A program made the position numbers and the translations under genes. Shown here one piece after another: positions 37,801-48,135 of a stretch of 64,000 nt of DNA (the first letter of the stretch is position 1; every line of letters starts with the position of its first letter). The notes below the pieces were generated by a model. It did not search any database. It worked only from the letters and a program-made list of their open reading frames with translations, and was not told the origin of the DNA. The stretch comes from Streptomyces sp. V2I9 (lineage in GTDB: Bacteria > Actinomycetota > Actinomycetes > Streptomycetales > Streptomycetaceae): the NCBI RefSeq assembly GCF_030817475.1, contig NZ_JAUSZJ010000002.1:5036626-5100625 (forward strand). The letters are read 5' to 3'.

Positions 37801-38458
37801 AGGCGCGGTGTCCGCGCTGTGCTTCAGCCCCGACGGCCGCCTTCTCCTGTCCGGGGGGCGTGACCGCCTGATCCTCGTGTGGGACGTATCCAGCGGTCGT
37901 TGCGTGCGGGTCCTGAAAGGACACAGGGCGCCGGTGACGGCGCTCAGGGTCACCCCGGACGGACAACAGGTCCTGGCCACCGGGCCGACCGAATACGCGG
38001 TACGGGTGTGGGAGGTGGGAACAGGGCGCTTCCTGCGCTTCCATGCCCGCTCGGCCACCGGAGGGCACGACTTCCTCGAAGTGACTCCGGACGGACGCCA
38101 CGTCGTCTCGGCGATGCTCCTGCATCCCGTCATCGAGGTACGTGCGCTGCACTCGGGACGCCTCGTGCAGCGCATGGAGGCCCCGACCGCGGGTCATGTC
38201 CGCGGTATGTGTCTGTCTCCGGACGGTCGTTACGTCTTCGCGGCCGCCATCGACGGCCGCGTCCGTGTGTGGAAATGGGGGACGGGTGAGCAGGTGGGTG
38301 AACTCGTCATGCAGGATGGGCAGTTCGACGGCATATACATGACGGAGAACGGGCGGCACCTGGTGACATCCCGCTCTGATGGCGCGCCTGGTGTCTGGGA
38401 GTGCGACTGGGACCTGGCACCGAGGTCCGCCGAGTGCGCAGCGGAGGAAGCCCCATGA
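34841..38458 (+). CDS. Ser/Thr protein kinase with TPR-like and two WD40 regions
   Basis: 1205 residues, soluble, with no membrane helix. The kinase domain (about 18-310) has a modified glycine loop (RAGGMGLVYRV), Lys49, a catalytic loop HQDVKPGN (Gln149 instead of Arg, so a non-RD kinase, Asp150) and DFG at 168-170. A TPR-like pair of helices follows (LNNRALSLFDLGRATEADQLLD, about 340-395). Next come a first WD40-type propeller (about 450-790), a second helical linker (LTRAAQALTAEEWERAHQLLKQ), and a second propeller (about 880-1195) with clear blades such as LDGHGTAVTVGAVSPDGRFAA and ARTGHTGAV-type repeats ending in VWDV or VWEV. WD40 parts are probably binding platforms. Start and stop overlap the neighbours (11 and 4 nt). 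Confidence 0.9.
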   Translation: MSAESETASWDVGDKILEQYEVSDVHRAGGMGLVYRVRHTQWGLDLAAKQPRPELLAKADGVERFVEEAETWMSIGLHPHVCFCHYVRVVSGVPLVFTEYVEGGSLRGWLDDGRLYEGGPDIALLRVLDIAIQMAWGLAHAHGRSLVHQDVKPGNVLLDAQGGVKLTDFGLARAFARAGTRPPEDGVGEEHEEAADFSVTARGMTRPYASPEQLAGQRLGPASDMWSFAATVLEMFSGEVTWYTGTAAGEALDALRRRAHRAGGTGSREADEGGLRRPGPALAMPDALGDLLARCLRRLPRERPASMGECAEALTAIYREVSGDTYPRPRPAPGQLRADELNNRALSLFDLGRATEADQLLDQALAADPCHPEATYNRGVLRWREGTTTDGAVLHALRAARAGGGDPQRIDPLLRLVRRERGDSGAATTPDVHEPVEEFAARGELTLVAIPHSSRVLAFAAPGRAPRYSLRDVATGEVLWERPGPDMWRAARGGRPVFPAGDGSRVVIDGADGLWECEVRTGGFTRVVPDPRIPGHFARVVQGRRMPMYLVATAQHSRRAVAAEALHRTGTVRYWDVGSGRRPLLVKARDRVEAVALTPDGRHALVACEQGTVQVWDLRDGRYVGALAGHAAADAGPVDALHTTPDGHWVVGSAGGAQVSVWELATGRRTACLDFAADKCASLCVTSDGRLVTGHGGGAVRLWELPSGTPVRELAAHPTVVTHVEVAPAAQKQSARWALTHCLDDAARAWDLESGRCLFTLAVGSAYDRRAVLSADGRYAVHERDGKLRPRPLATGPESPLQISRPRSVAVQYAVRAHVDDHLTRAAQALTAEEWERAHQLLKQAREQKGHERDDKALELWGRLALVSSRTAFRGGWFSHILGDPDTLPLAVCDVSGESHVLVTWRTGEGAGDGGQVGLVDLATGARRTVLDGHGTAVTVGAVSPDGRFAATGEEDGSLRFWRLASKERDRSGHVSAECSHRRTGHTGAVSALCFSPDGRLLLSGGRDRLILVWDVSSGRCVRVLKGHRAPVTALRVTPDGQQVLATGPTEYAVRVWEVGTGRFLRFHARSATGGHDFLEVTPDGRHVVSAMLLHPVIEVRALHSGRLVQRMEAPTAGHVRGMCLSPDGRYVFAAAIDGRVRVWKWGTGEQVGELVMQDGQFDGIYMTENGRHLVTSRSDGAPGVWECDWDLAPRSAECAAEEAP

Positions 38459-39396
38459 CCAGCGCGGCCTGGCTGAAGCCCGCCGTTCGCGCAGCTCTCG
38501 CCGAGCGCGGTGTCCGTATCCTGCGCGAGCTGGGGAAGGGAGCCATGGGCAGCGTGTTCCTGGCCCGCGAGACGGCGACCAGTCAGGACTTCGCATTGAA
38601 GGTCATGCTCCCGCGCGTCGTGCCGGGACCGCACTCCCTGGCACGCTTCCGACGCGAGGCCGAGATCACCGGCAGGCTGAGGCATCCCCGGATCGCAGCC
38701 CTCCACCGCGTCGACGAGATCGACGAGACCCTCGTTCTGTACGGGGAGTTCTGCCCCGGCGGCAGCCTCGACCAGTGGGCCGCGCGGCGACACGGCTCCC
38801 CCTTCACTCCGGAAGAGGTCCTGCGCGTCGCCGACCAGGCCATGGACGGCCTGGCGCACGCACACGCACAAGGGGTCGTCCACCGCGACGTCACTCCACA
38901 GAACCTCCTGGTCAGCGGGGTCAGCAGGCCGAACGGAACGTCCGGCGAGACCTTCGATGTCAAGGTTGGCGACTTCGGTCTCGCCAAAGCCTTCGATGAG
39001 GCCGGTCTGAGCGGGTTCACCCTGACCGGCACCACGGCCGGCCGCCCCCAGTTCATGTCACGCGCGCAAGTCGTCGACTTCAAGTACAGCGGTCCCGAGG
39101 TGGATGTGTGGTCGCTGGCGGCCTGCCTGTACTGGATGCTCACGCTCACCAGCCCTCGGCCCTTTCGGCCCGGTGCCGACCCCTGGCAGATCGTGCTCGA
39201 CAGCCCGCCGACGCCGGTCCGGTTCCACAACCCGCAGGTTCCGTGTGAGCTGGCGAAGGCGATCGACCGGGCGCTGCACGAGGGACCGGGCGCCACCGTG
39301 GCCACCGTGGCCGAACTGCGCGAGCTGCTGTCACACTGCGACGGATGGGCGCCCCAGGCCCGAGACGGCGAAGGAATCAGGGGGGACAGGCCGTGA
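38455..39396 (+). CDS. Ser/Thr protein kinase, stand-alone domain
   Basis: 313 residues, little more than a kinase domain and no membrane segment, unlike PknB-type receptors. Glycine loop GKGAMGSVFLA (27-37), Lys49, catalytic loop HRDVTPQN (Asp145, Asn150) and DFG at 173-175. Thr147 replaces the usual Lys of HRDxKxxN; this variant occurs in some active bacterial kinases. The activation segment is unusual: TTAGRPQFMSRAQVVDFKYSGPEVDVWS instead of the common GTPxYMSPEQ. It overlaps the WD40 kinase as ATGA and the next gene as GTGA, so all are translated together. Two different kinases in one operon suggest a phosphorylation relay. Confidence 0.9.
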   Translation: MTSAAWLKPAVRAALAERGVRILRELGKGAMGSVFLARETATSQDFALKVMLPRVVPGPHSLARFRREAEITGRLRHPRIAALHRVDEIDETLVLYGEFCPGGSLDQWAARRHGSPFTPEEVLRVADQAMDGLAHAHAQGVVHRDVTPQNLLVSGVSRPNGTSGETFDVKVGDFGLAKAFDEAGLSGFTLTGTTAGRPQFMSRAQVVDFKYSGPEVDVWSLAACLYWMLTLTSPRPFRPGADPWQIVLDSPPTPVRFHNPQVPCELAKAIDRALHEGPGATVATVAELRELLSHCDGWAPQARDGEGIRGDRP

Positions 39397-39995
39397 GCGG
39401 GGAACTCTACGGACTCATCGGGGCTGTCGGCGGGGCCCTTGTCACCGGGGTCCTCACCTACGTCACTCAGCGGCGCGGACAGCTCCACACCGCACGGCTG
39501 GCCAGAGCGGAGGCGGCGACCGCCCGCATCGTGCGGATCAGGACGACGGTGCGAGCCTGGTACGCGTTTCTCGACCACACGGCTCAGGACCTCAGGCTGG
39601 AGCGCCCCGTCGACGAGGTCGCCTTCGACGAGACGGCCCGCAGGCTCGCCTCCGAGGTCCAGGAGGCCCTCGACGCCCTCGCCCGGGACGGCATCTGGTT
39701 CCGGCAGGGGCGCTACACGGCAGGCGCGGACGGCGAACCCGAGGGAATCCACGAGCTGTTGGCCTCCGCGACCCGCCGTCTCAAGGACTCACTCGCACCC
39801 GGTCCGCCGTCATGGGGCGACACCGAGGCCGAGGTCCTTGAGATCCTCGGACACGTGCAGCTGGAACGCGCCGAGCTCTCGACGCTGCTGATGGACCTGA
39901 TCGAAGGCTGTACCGAAGAGGGTGTCCGGGTGGTCGGAGGGCTTCAGCCGTCTGCTGTCCGCGGGGCCTCTTCCCGCCGCAGGAGGCGCCCGTGA
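39393..39995 (+). CDS. Small membrane-anchored helical protein
   Basis: 200 residues with one N-terminal membrane helix (LYGLIGAVGGALVTGVLTYVTQ), then a basic, Arg/Ala-rich stretch that would lie in the cytoplasm and long helices with heptad-like Leu/Glu spacing, ending in RRRRRP. No enzymatic motif. The GTG at 39393 overlaps the kinase stop as GTGA. It is the only membrane protein of the operon and could anchor the complex. I recognise no family. Confidence 0.7.
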   Translation: MSGELYGLIGAVGGALVTGVLTYVTQRRGQLHTARLARAEAATARIVRIRTTVRAWYAFLDHTAQDLRLERPVDEVAFDETARRLASEVQEALDALARDGIWFRQGRYTAGADGEPEGIHELLASATRRLKDSLAPGPPSWGDTEAEVLEILGHVQLERAELSTLLMDLIEGCTEEGVRVVGGLQPSAVRGASSRRRRRP

Positions 39996-40250
39996 TCTCG
40001 ATCAGCTTCGCCGGGCACCGTACCGCCGGTCTGATGCCGGCCCGGATCGTGCGGGTGGACCGTGGTCAGTGCGACGTCGTCACCGAGTCCGGACCGGTAC
40101 GGGCGGGCTCCTCGGCGATCCCTCGTTCTTTCCCCGTGCACCGGCGACCGGGTGCCTCTGCGCCCCGGCTCCGGTCGACAACGGGTGGCCCTGCTGCCGC
40201 GCCGTAGCGACGTCGTATGCTGCGGAACCGACCGTTCCTCGCGTGAGGAG
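39992..40250 (+). pseudogene. rsgA-like remnant (OB domain only)
   Basis: A GTG overlapping the previous stop (GTGA) and preceded by AGGAGG opens a 71-codon frame ending at 40207. Its first part (LMPARIVRVDRGQCDVVTES, GPVRAG) matches the N-terminal OB fold of the ribosome-assembly GTPase RsgA. The expected continuation is then found in other frames: LLGDPSFFP, followed by PCTGDRVPLRPG and VALLPRRSDVV. So two frame changes have occurred, and the whole GTPase domain is missing because the acetyltransferase gene begins at once. A real rsgA gene must be elsewhere. It may still be translated as a short fusion-like peptide. Confidence 0.7.
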
Positions 40251-40258
40251 GCACTACC

Positions 40259-40762
40259 GTCATCTGGACCACCCGCCCCGAGACCGCCGCCGACATCGCG
40301 GCGATCCGCGCGGTCAACCTCGCCGCGTTCCCGACCCCGCTGGAAGCCGACCTGGTCGAGGCCCTGCGCACCGACCCCGCCTGGATCGACGGCCTCTCAC
40401 TGGTCGCGCAGACCCCGGACGGCACCGTCGCGGGCTTCGCGCTGCTGACCCGCTGTCACATCGACGACAGCCCCGCCCTCGTGCTGGGCCCGTGCGCGGT
40501 GCTCCCCGCCCACCAGGGGACGGGAGCCGGAGCCGCCGCGATCCGCGCCGCCCTCGACGCCGCCCGCTCGCGGGGCGAGAACCTCGTCACCTGCCTCGGA
40601 CACCCCGGCTACTACCCGCGCTTCGGGTTCACCCCGGCCTCGGGGCACGGCATCCGCCCCGCCTTCGAGGTGCCCGACGAGGCCATGATGGTCCTCGCCC
40701 TGGATCCCACCGCTCCCGCTCCACGGGGAACCATCCACTACCCGGCGCCCTTCGGGGTCTGA
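40259..40762 (+). CDS. GNAT-family N-acetyltransferase with no standard start codon
   Basis: A complete GNAT fold of about 167 residues: VIWTTRPETAADIAAIRAVN at the start, the acetyl-CoA loop LPAHQGTGAGAAAIRAAL in the middle and the YhbS-like YYPRFGFTPASGHGI and YPAPFGV at the end. Yet in this frame there is no ATG, GTG, TTG or CTG between the stop at 40244-40246 and the conserved N-terminus. The codons after the good SD (GAGGAG, 40245-40250) read GGC ACT ACC GTC ATC TGG. The homologous start is probably GTG or ATG where GTC (40259) or ATC (40262) stands now. Either it uses the rare ATC codon, or a mutation or base error removed the start. The substrate is unknown. Confidence 0.75.
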   Translation, partial: VIWTTRPETAADIAAIRAVNLAAFPTPLEADLVEALRTDPAWIDGLSLVAQTPDGTVAGFALLTRCHIDDSPALVLGPCAVLPAHQGTGAGAAAIRAALDAARSRGENLVTCLGHPGYYPRFGFTPASGHGIRPAFEVPDEAMMVLALDPTAPAPRGTIHYPAPFGV

Positions 40763-40831
40763 CGGGCCCGGCACGGGGCCGGCCCCTCGCACGACGGCTG
40801 CGGCGACGGGCCGGTGCCGGGTAGAGACCCC
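40754..40831. terminator. Long interrupted hairpin between convergent genes
   Basis: GGGGTCT (40754-40760) pairs with AGACCCC (40825-40831), and CCCGGCAC (40766-40773) with GTGCCGGG (40814-40821). It covers the end of the acetyltransferase gene and the gap to the ABC gene. Confidence 0.55.
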
Positions 40832-40861
40832 ACCACGAAGCGGAACCCGCACGTCCGCCCC

Positions 40862-42760
40862 TCAGCTCAGGCTCTCCCTCCACGTCCGGTGCAGCCCCGC
40901 GAACCGGCCCGTCCCGGCGATCAGTTCGGCGGGCGTGCCGTCCTCCACGATCCGGCCGTGTTCCATCACCAGCACCCGGTCCGCGATCTCCACCGTGGAG
41001 AGCCGGTGGGCGATCACCACCGCTGTGCGGCCGTGCAGCACCGTGTCCATCGCCCGCTGCACCGCCCGCTCGCCGGGGATGTCCAGCGAGCTGGTCGCCT
41101 CGTCCAGGATCAGCACCGCCGGGTTCGCCAGCAGGGCACGGGCGAAGGCCACCAACTGGCGCTGGCCCGCCGAGATCCGGCCGCCCCGCTTCCGTACGTC
41201 GGTGTCGTAGCCCTCCGGCAGCGCCGCGATGAAGTCGTGCGCGCCGATCGCCTTCGCGGCCTCCTCGATCTCCTCGCGGGTGGCGTCCGGGCGGCCGATC
41301 GCGATGTTCTCCGCGACCGTCCCGGAGAACAGGAACGCCTCCTGCGTCACCATCACCACGCCCCGGCGCAGCTCCGCCGTGTCCAGGTCGCGCAGGTCCG
41401 TGCCGTCCAGCAGCACCCGGCCCTCGGTCGGGTCGTAGAACCGGGCCAGCAGCTTGGCCAGCGTGGACTTGCCCGCGCCCGTCGAGCCGACGACCGCCAC
41501 CGTACGGCCCGCCGGGATGCGCAGGTCGAAGGCGGGCAGCACCTCGCCGCCCGTACGGTAGGCGAACCGCACCCCGTCGAAGACGACCTCCCGGCCCGGC
41601 AGATCGCCGGAGCGCGGGGGCAGCTTCCCGGGGCTGTCGGTCTCCGGGACGTTCGGAGTCTGGGCCAGCAGGCCGGCGATCTTCGCCAGCGAGGCCGCCG
41701 CCGACTCGTAGGAGTTGAGGAACATCCCGAGCCGGTCGATCGGGTCGTACAGCCGCCGGATGTAGAGCACCGCCGCCGCCAGCACCCCGAGCGCCAGCGT
41801 GCCGTCCGCCACCCGCCAGGCGCCCCACAGCACCATGCCGGCCACCGCCGTGTTGGCGATCAGCCGGGAGCCGGTGACGTAGCGGGCCATCTCCAGTATG
41901 GCGTCGCCGTTCGCCCGCTCGTGGCGGGTGTTGAGCACGGTGAAGGCGGCGTCGTTGCTCCGCTCCCGGCGGAACGCCTGGACCGGGCGAATGCCGTTCA
42001 TCGTCTCCGCGAACTTCACGATCACCGCCGCGATCGCCGTGGACCGCGCCGCGAACGCGACGGACGCCCGCCGCCGGTACAGGCGGACCATCAGGTACAG
42101 CGGTACGAACGAGAGCGTGGCGATCGCGCCGATGCCGAGGTCCAGCCAGAGCAGCACCAGGGCGATCGACACGAACGAGAGGACCACGCCGATCAGTTCC
42201 TGGAGCCCCTCGTTCAGCAGCTCCCGCAGCGACTCCACGTCCGTCGTGGAGCGCGAGATCAGCCGGCCCGAGGTGTAGCGCTCGTGGAAGTCGATGCTCA
42301 GCGCCTGCGCGTGCCGGAAGATCCGGCCGCGCAGGTCGAGCAGCACGTCCTGGTTGATCCGGGCGGCGGCCCGGATGAAGGCGTACTGGAGGGCCCCCGC
42401 GCCCACGGAACACAGCGCGTAGCCGACCGCGACCGCGATGAGCGGCCCGTAGTCGTGGTCCCGGAACGCCGGAACCCCCCGGTCGATCGCGTACGCCACC
42501 AGCAGCGGGCCCGCCTGCATGGCGGCCTGCTGCACCAGCAGGAGCAGAGCCGTCACCGCGACCCGGCCGCGCATCGGGGCCAGCAGCGAGAACAGCAGCG
42601 CCAGGGTGGCCCCGGGCGGGGCGGGCAGCTCGTCCCGGTCGAACGGGTCGCCGGAGGGCTGCGGTCCGGGCGCGGGCTTCCCCTTCCGCAGGCGGTCGTC
42701 CTTCCGCAGGCGGTCGTCGTCGGCGGCCGGGAGCGAGGCGTCGTCGGTGGTCGTGGTCAT
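40862..42760 (-). CDS. ABC exporter subunit with consensus Walker B
   Basis: 632-residue half transporter: six membrane helices (about 55-340), then an ATPase domain with Walker A GSTGAGKST, signature ISAGQRQ (weaker than LSGGQ), Walker B VLILDEATSSLD with the catalytic Glu intact, and the H-loop VVIAHRLS. The N-terminus has a direct repeat DDRLRKDDRLRKGK. It overlaps the upstream partner gene as ATGA. Together they form a heterodimeric exporter (see the partner). The substrate is probably a drug or lipid; such pairs cannot be assigned by sequence alone. Confidence 0.92.
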   Translation of the reverse strand: MTTTTDDASLPAADDDRLRKDDRLRKGKPAPGPQPSGDPFDRDELPAPPGATLALLFSLLAPMRGRVAVTALLLLVQQAAMQAGPLLVAYAIDRGVPAFRDHDYGPLIAVAVGYALCSVGAGALQYAFIRAAARINQDVLLDLRGRIFRHAQALSIDFHERYTSGRLISRSTTDVESLRELLNEGLQELIGVVLSFVSIALVLLWLDLGIGAIATLSFVPLYLMVRLYRRRASVAFAARSTAIAAVIVKFAETMNGIRPVQAFRRERSNDAAFTVLNTRHERANGDAILEMARYVTGSRLIANTAVAGMVLWGAWRVADGTLALGVLAAAVLYIRRLYDPIDRLGMFLNSYESAAASLAKIAGLLAQTPNVPETDSPGKLPPRSGDLPGREVVFDGVRFAYRTGGEVLPAFDLRIPAGRTVAVVGSTGAGKSTLAKLLARFYDPTEGRVLLDGTDLRDLDTAELRRGVVMVTQEAFLFSGTVAENIAIGRPDATREEIEEAAKAIGAHDFIAALPEGYDTDVRKRGGRISAGQRQLVAFARALLANPAVLILDEATSSLDIPGERAVQRAMDTVLHGRTAVVIAHRLSTVEIADRVLVMEHGRIVEDGTPAELIAGTGRFAGLHRTWRESLS

Positions 42761-44682
42761 CGGGCGCTGCCCTCCTCGGCGGGAACCTGCCCTACGGCGC
42801 CCCGCTCGTCCTCGTCGTCCGGCCGCCGGCCGGTGGATCGTGCGCCTTCGGCGTCTTCCGGCCGGCGGCCGGTGGGCCCGGCGTCCGCGCGCATCCGTTC
42901 CCCGTGCTCCGGGCCGCCGTCCCCCGCGCCCGACATCAGCCAGGCGTACTCAGCGTTGTCCCGCAGCAGCTCCTGGTGGGTGCCGACCGCGGCGATCCGG
43001 CCGCCGGACAGCAGCGCCACCCGGTCCGCCAGCATCACCGTGGAGGGGCGGTGCGCCACGACCAGCGCCGTCGTCCGCTCCAGGACCTGCCGCAGCGCGG
43101 CCTCCACCAGCGCCTCCGTGTGCACGTCCAGCGCGGACAGCGGGTCGTCCAGCACCAGGAAGCGCGGCTCACCGACCACCGCGCGCGCCAGAGCCAGGCG
43201 CTGGCGCTGGCCGCCGGAGAGGCTCAGCCCCTGCTCGCCGACCTCGGTGTCCAGGCCCTGCGGCAGGTCGTGCACGAAGTCGGCCTGAGCCACCGACAGC
43301 GCCCGGCGCACCTGCCGCTCGTCCGCGTCGGCCGCGCCCATCATCACGTTCGCACCGACCGTCGCGGAGAACAGCGTCGGCTCCTCGAACGCCACCGACA
43401 CCAGCTCCCGCAGCCGTGACCGTTCCATCGTGGCGATGTCCTCGCCGTCCAGCGTGATCCGCCCGCCGGTCACCTCGTGCAGCCGGGGCACCAGGGCGGT
43501 CAGCGTCGTCTTGCCCGACCCCGTACCCCCGACGAGGGCCACGGTCTCGCCGGGCCGGATGTGCAGATCGATCCCGGCCAGGACCGGCGGAGAGACCGGG
43601 CCGGCGTCCGGGTAGCGGAACTCGACGCCCTCGAACACCATCCCGGCGGCCGTGGCCGGCGCGCCCTCGCGCCCCGTCACGGCCCCCGGCTCCTCCGCCA
43701 CGTCCATCACCTCGAAGTACCGGTCGGTGGCGGTCGCGGACTCCTGGCTCATCGCCAGCAGGAAGCCGATCGACTCCACGGGCCAGCGCAGCGCGAGCGC
43801 CGTGGAGAGGAACGCCACCAGCGTGCCCGCCGACAGCGAGCCGTCCGCCACCTGGATCGTGCCGAGCACCAGCGCGGCGCCGATCGCCAGCTCCGGGATC
43901 GAGGTGATCAACCCCCAGATCCCGGCGAGCAGCCGGGCCTTCCCCAGCTCCGTGGTGCGCAACCGGTGCGACAGCGCCCGGAACGCCCGCGCCTGGCTGC
44001 GGTGTCGGCCGAAGCCCTTGACGATGCGGATGCCGAGCACGCTCTCCTCGACGACCGTGGTCAGGTCGCCGACCTGGTCCTGGGCCCGCCGCGCGACGAC
44101 CGAGTACTTCGTCTCGAACAGCGAGCACAGGATCATCAGCGGCACGGCAGGAGCCAGCAGCACCAGGCCGAGCGTCCAGTCCTGGGCGAACAGGAGGACG
44201 AACCCGACGAGGATCGTGGCCGTGTTGACGACCAGGAAGGTGAGCGGGAACGCCAGGAACATCCGCAGGAGCATCAGATCCGTCGTCCCGCGCGAGAGCA
44301 GCTGGCCCGAGGCCCAGCGGTCGTGGAACGCGACCGGCAGCCGTTGCAGATGGCGGTAGAGGTCCGCCCGCATCGACGCCTCGACCCCGGCCAGCGGACG
44401 CGCCACCAGCCACCGCCGGAACCCGAACAGCAGGGCCTCCGCGATGCCGAGGAGCAGCAGGTACAGCGCCCCCAGCCACACCCCGTCCGGATCACGGTCG
44501 GCGACGGGGCCGTCCACCATCCACTTCAGGACCAGCGGTATCACCAGGCTCAGACAGGACGCCAGGATCGCCACGAAAGCGGCGGTGAACAGGCGCACCC
44601 GCACGGGTCGGACATAGGGCCACAGGCGCAGGAGGGAGCGCACGGCGGACCGGTCCGTGCGCTCTGCAGGCTTTTCGGGCAT
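42757..44682 (-). CDS. ABC exporter subunit with degenerate Walker B
   Basis: 641-residue half transporter: six membrane helices (about 30-310), ATPase domain with Walker A GGTGSGKTT, consensus signature LSGGQRQR, and Walker B FLVLDDPLSALD in which Asp replaces the catalytic Glu. The H-loop is VVAHRPS. The partner gene has the good Glu but a poor signature (ISAGQ). This is the arrangement of TM287/288-type exporters, where one of the two ATP sites is inactive and both defects fall in the same composite site. The C-terminal tail repeats TGRRPED/TGRRPDD. It is the first gene of a two-gene operon. Confidence 0.92.
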   Translation of the reverse strand: MPEKPAERTDRSAVRSLLRLWPYVRPVRVRLFTAAFVAILASCLSLVIPLVLKWMVDGPVADRDPDGVWLGALYLLLLGIAEALLFGFRRWLVARPLAGVEASMRADLYRHLQRLPVAFHDRWASGQLLSRGTTDLMLLRMFLAFPLTFLVVNTATILVGFVLLFAQDWTLGLVLLAPAVPLMILCSLFETKYSVVARRAQDQVGDLTTVVEESVLGIRIVKGFGRHRSQARAFRALSHRLRTTELGKARLLAGIWGLITSIPELAIGAALVLGTIQVADGSLSAGTLVAFLSTALALRWPVESIGFLLAMSQESATATDRYFEVMDVAEEPGAVTGREGAPATAAGMVFEGVEFRYPDAGPVSPPVLAGIDLHIRPGETVALVGGTGSGKTTLTALVPRLHEVTGGRITLDGEDIATMERSRLRELVSVAFEEPTLFSATVGANVMMGAADADERQVRRALSVAQADFVHDLPQGLDTEVGEQGLSLSGGQRQRLALARAVVGEPRFLVLDDPLSALDVHTEALVEAALRQVLERTTALVVAHRPSTVMLADRVALLSGGRIAAVGTHQELLRDNAEYAWLMSGAGDGGPEHGERMRADAGPTGRRPEDAEGARSTGRRPDDEDERGAVGQVPAEEGSAR

Positions 44683-44975
44683 CAGGGCCGACCTTACGTT
44701 TCACCACTGACATCGGTCCTGCCAATTTCGGCCGCACCCCGCACCCCGCACCCCGCCCCCCCCGGCCGCCACCGACGGCACCTCGCCGCCACCGAAGACA
44801 CCTCCGGCCCGCCCGCCACCGAAGGCACCTCCGCCTCGCCGCCGCCGACACCGCCGCCCCGGACGCCCCCCGCTCGTCCCCCGCCCGGCTCCCGATGAAC
44901 TCCCGCGAGCGGCACCGGAACACCCCGGCGGGCGGCGCCTGGCCAGACACCCCCGGTCCGCCGTACGGTGCCGTC
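44683..44975. other. C-rich region upstream of the response regulator
   Basis: 293 bp, very poor in A/T, with three imperfect copies of GCCACCGAAGGCACCTCC (44768, 44788, 44815). In one plus-strand frame these read ATEDTS and ATEGTS in a Pro-rich context that ends at 44898. This could be the tail of a lost sensor kinase gene or just biased DNA; I do not call a gene. Confidence 0.4.
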
Positions 44976-45604
44976 ATGAGCGAGACCGCCGCCCGCACCG
45001 TCAGCCTCGTCGTCGTCGACGACCACCCGGTCGTCCGGGACGGGCTGCGCGGGATGTTCACCGCAGCCCCCGGATTCGAGGTCCTCGGCGAGGCGGCGAA
45101 CGGCGTGGACGCGCTCGCCGTCGTCGAGCGGCTCGACCCCGACGTCGTCCTGATGGACCTGCGCATGCCCGGCGGCGGGGGAGTGGCGGCCATCGCGGAG
45201 CTGACCCGGCGCGGCGCCCGCTCGAAGGTCCTGGTGCTGACCACGTACGACACCGACTCCGACACCCTCCCCGCGGTCGAGGCGGGCGCGACCGGCTACC
45301 TGCTGAAGGACGCGCCGCGCGAGGAGCTGTTCGCCGCCGTCCGGGCCGCCGCCGACGGGCACAGCGTCCTGTCGCCCGCCGTCGCCTCCCGGCTGATGAC
45401 GCGGGTCCGCGCCCCCGCCGCCGATCCCGCAGGGACCATGCTGTCGGCCCGTGAGCGCGAGGTGCTGATCCTGGTGGCGCGGGGCACCACCAACCGGGAG
45501 ATCGCCGCCGAACTGTTCATCAGCGAGGCCACCGTGAAGACCCACCTCACCCACGTCTTCGCCAAACTGGGCGCCAAGGACCGGGCCGCGGCCGTCGCCG
45601 TCGG

Positions 45605-45629
<25 letters not shown>
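44976..45629 (+). CDS. Orphan NarL/LuxR-type response regulator
   Basis: 217 residues. Receiver domain: VVDDHPVVRDG, phospho-acceptor Asp in DVVLMDLRMPGG (about 60), Thr in LVLTTYD and Lys in YLLKDAP. C-terminal LuxR helix-turn-helix: LSAREREVLILVARGTTNREIAAELFISEATVKTH. Regulators of this class usually lie next to a sensor kinase gene, but none is present on either side. The ATG at 44976 is chosen because the receiver fold starts right after it. Its last 25 bases overlap the last codons of the convergent glgX. Confidence 0.9.
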
Positions 45630-47980
<2,351 letters not shown>

Positions 47981-48135
47981 CGTGTAGCCTCCCGCGGCTC
48001 GTAGGACGGGCACCGGAGAGGGGGCGCGGCGTCCCGGCCGCGCGTCCCCCCGTCGCAGTAGTCCTCCCCCCTGTTCTGCCCACCAGTGGCCCCGCACTCA
48101 CGTTTCCCCCGACCGGCCCTGGTCGTTGGGGGAGC

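Noticed and set aside
43477..44898. Plus-strand 473-codon frame ending in a Pro-rich tail before the response regulator.
   Set aside because: It is antisense to the ABC exporter gene for most of its length. Only the last 60 codons lie in unclaimed DNA, too little to call a gene.
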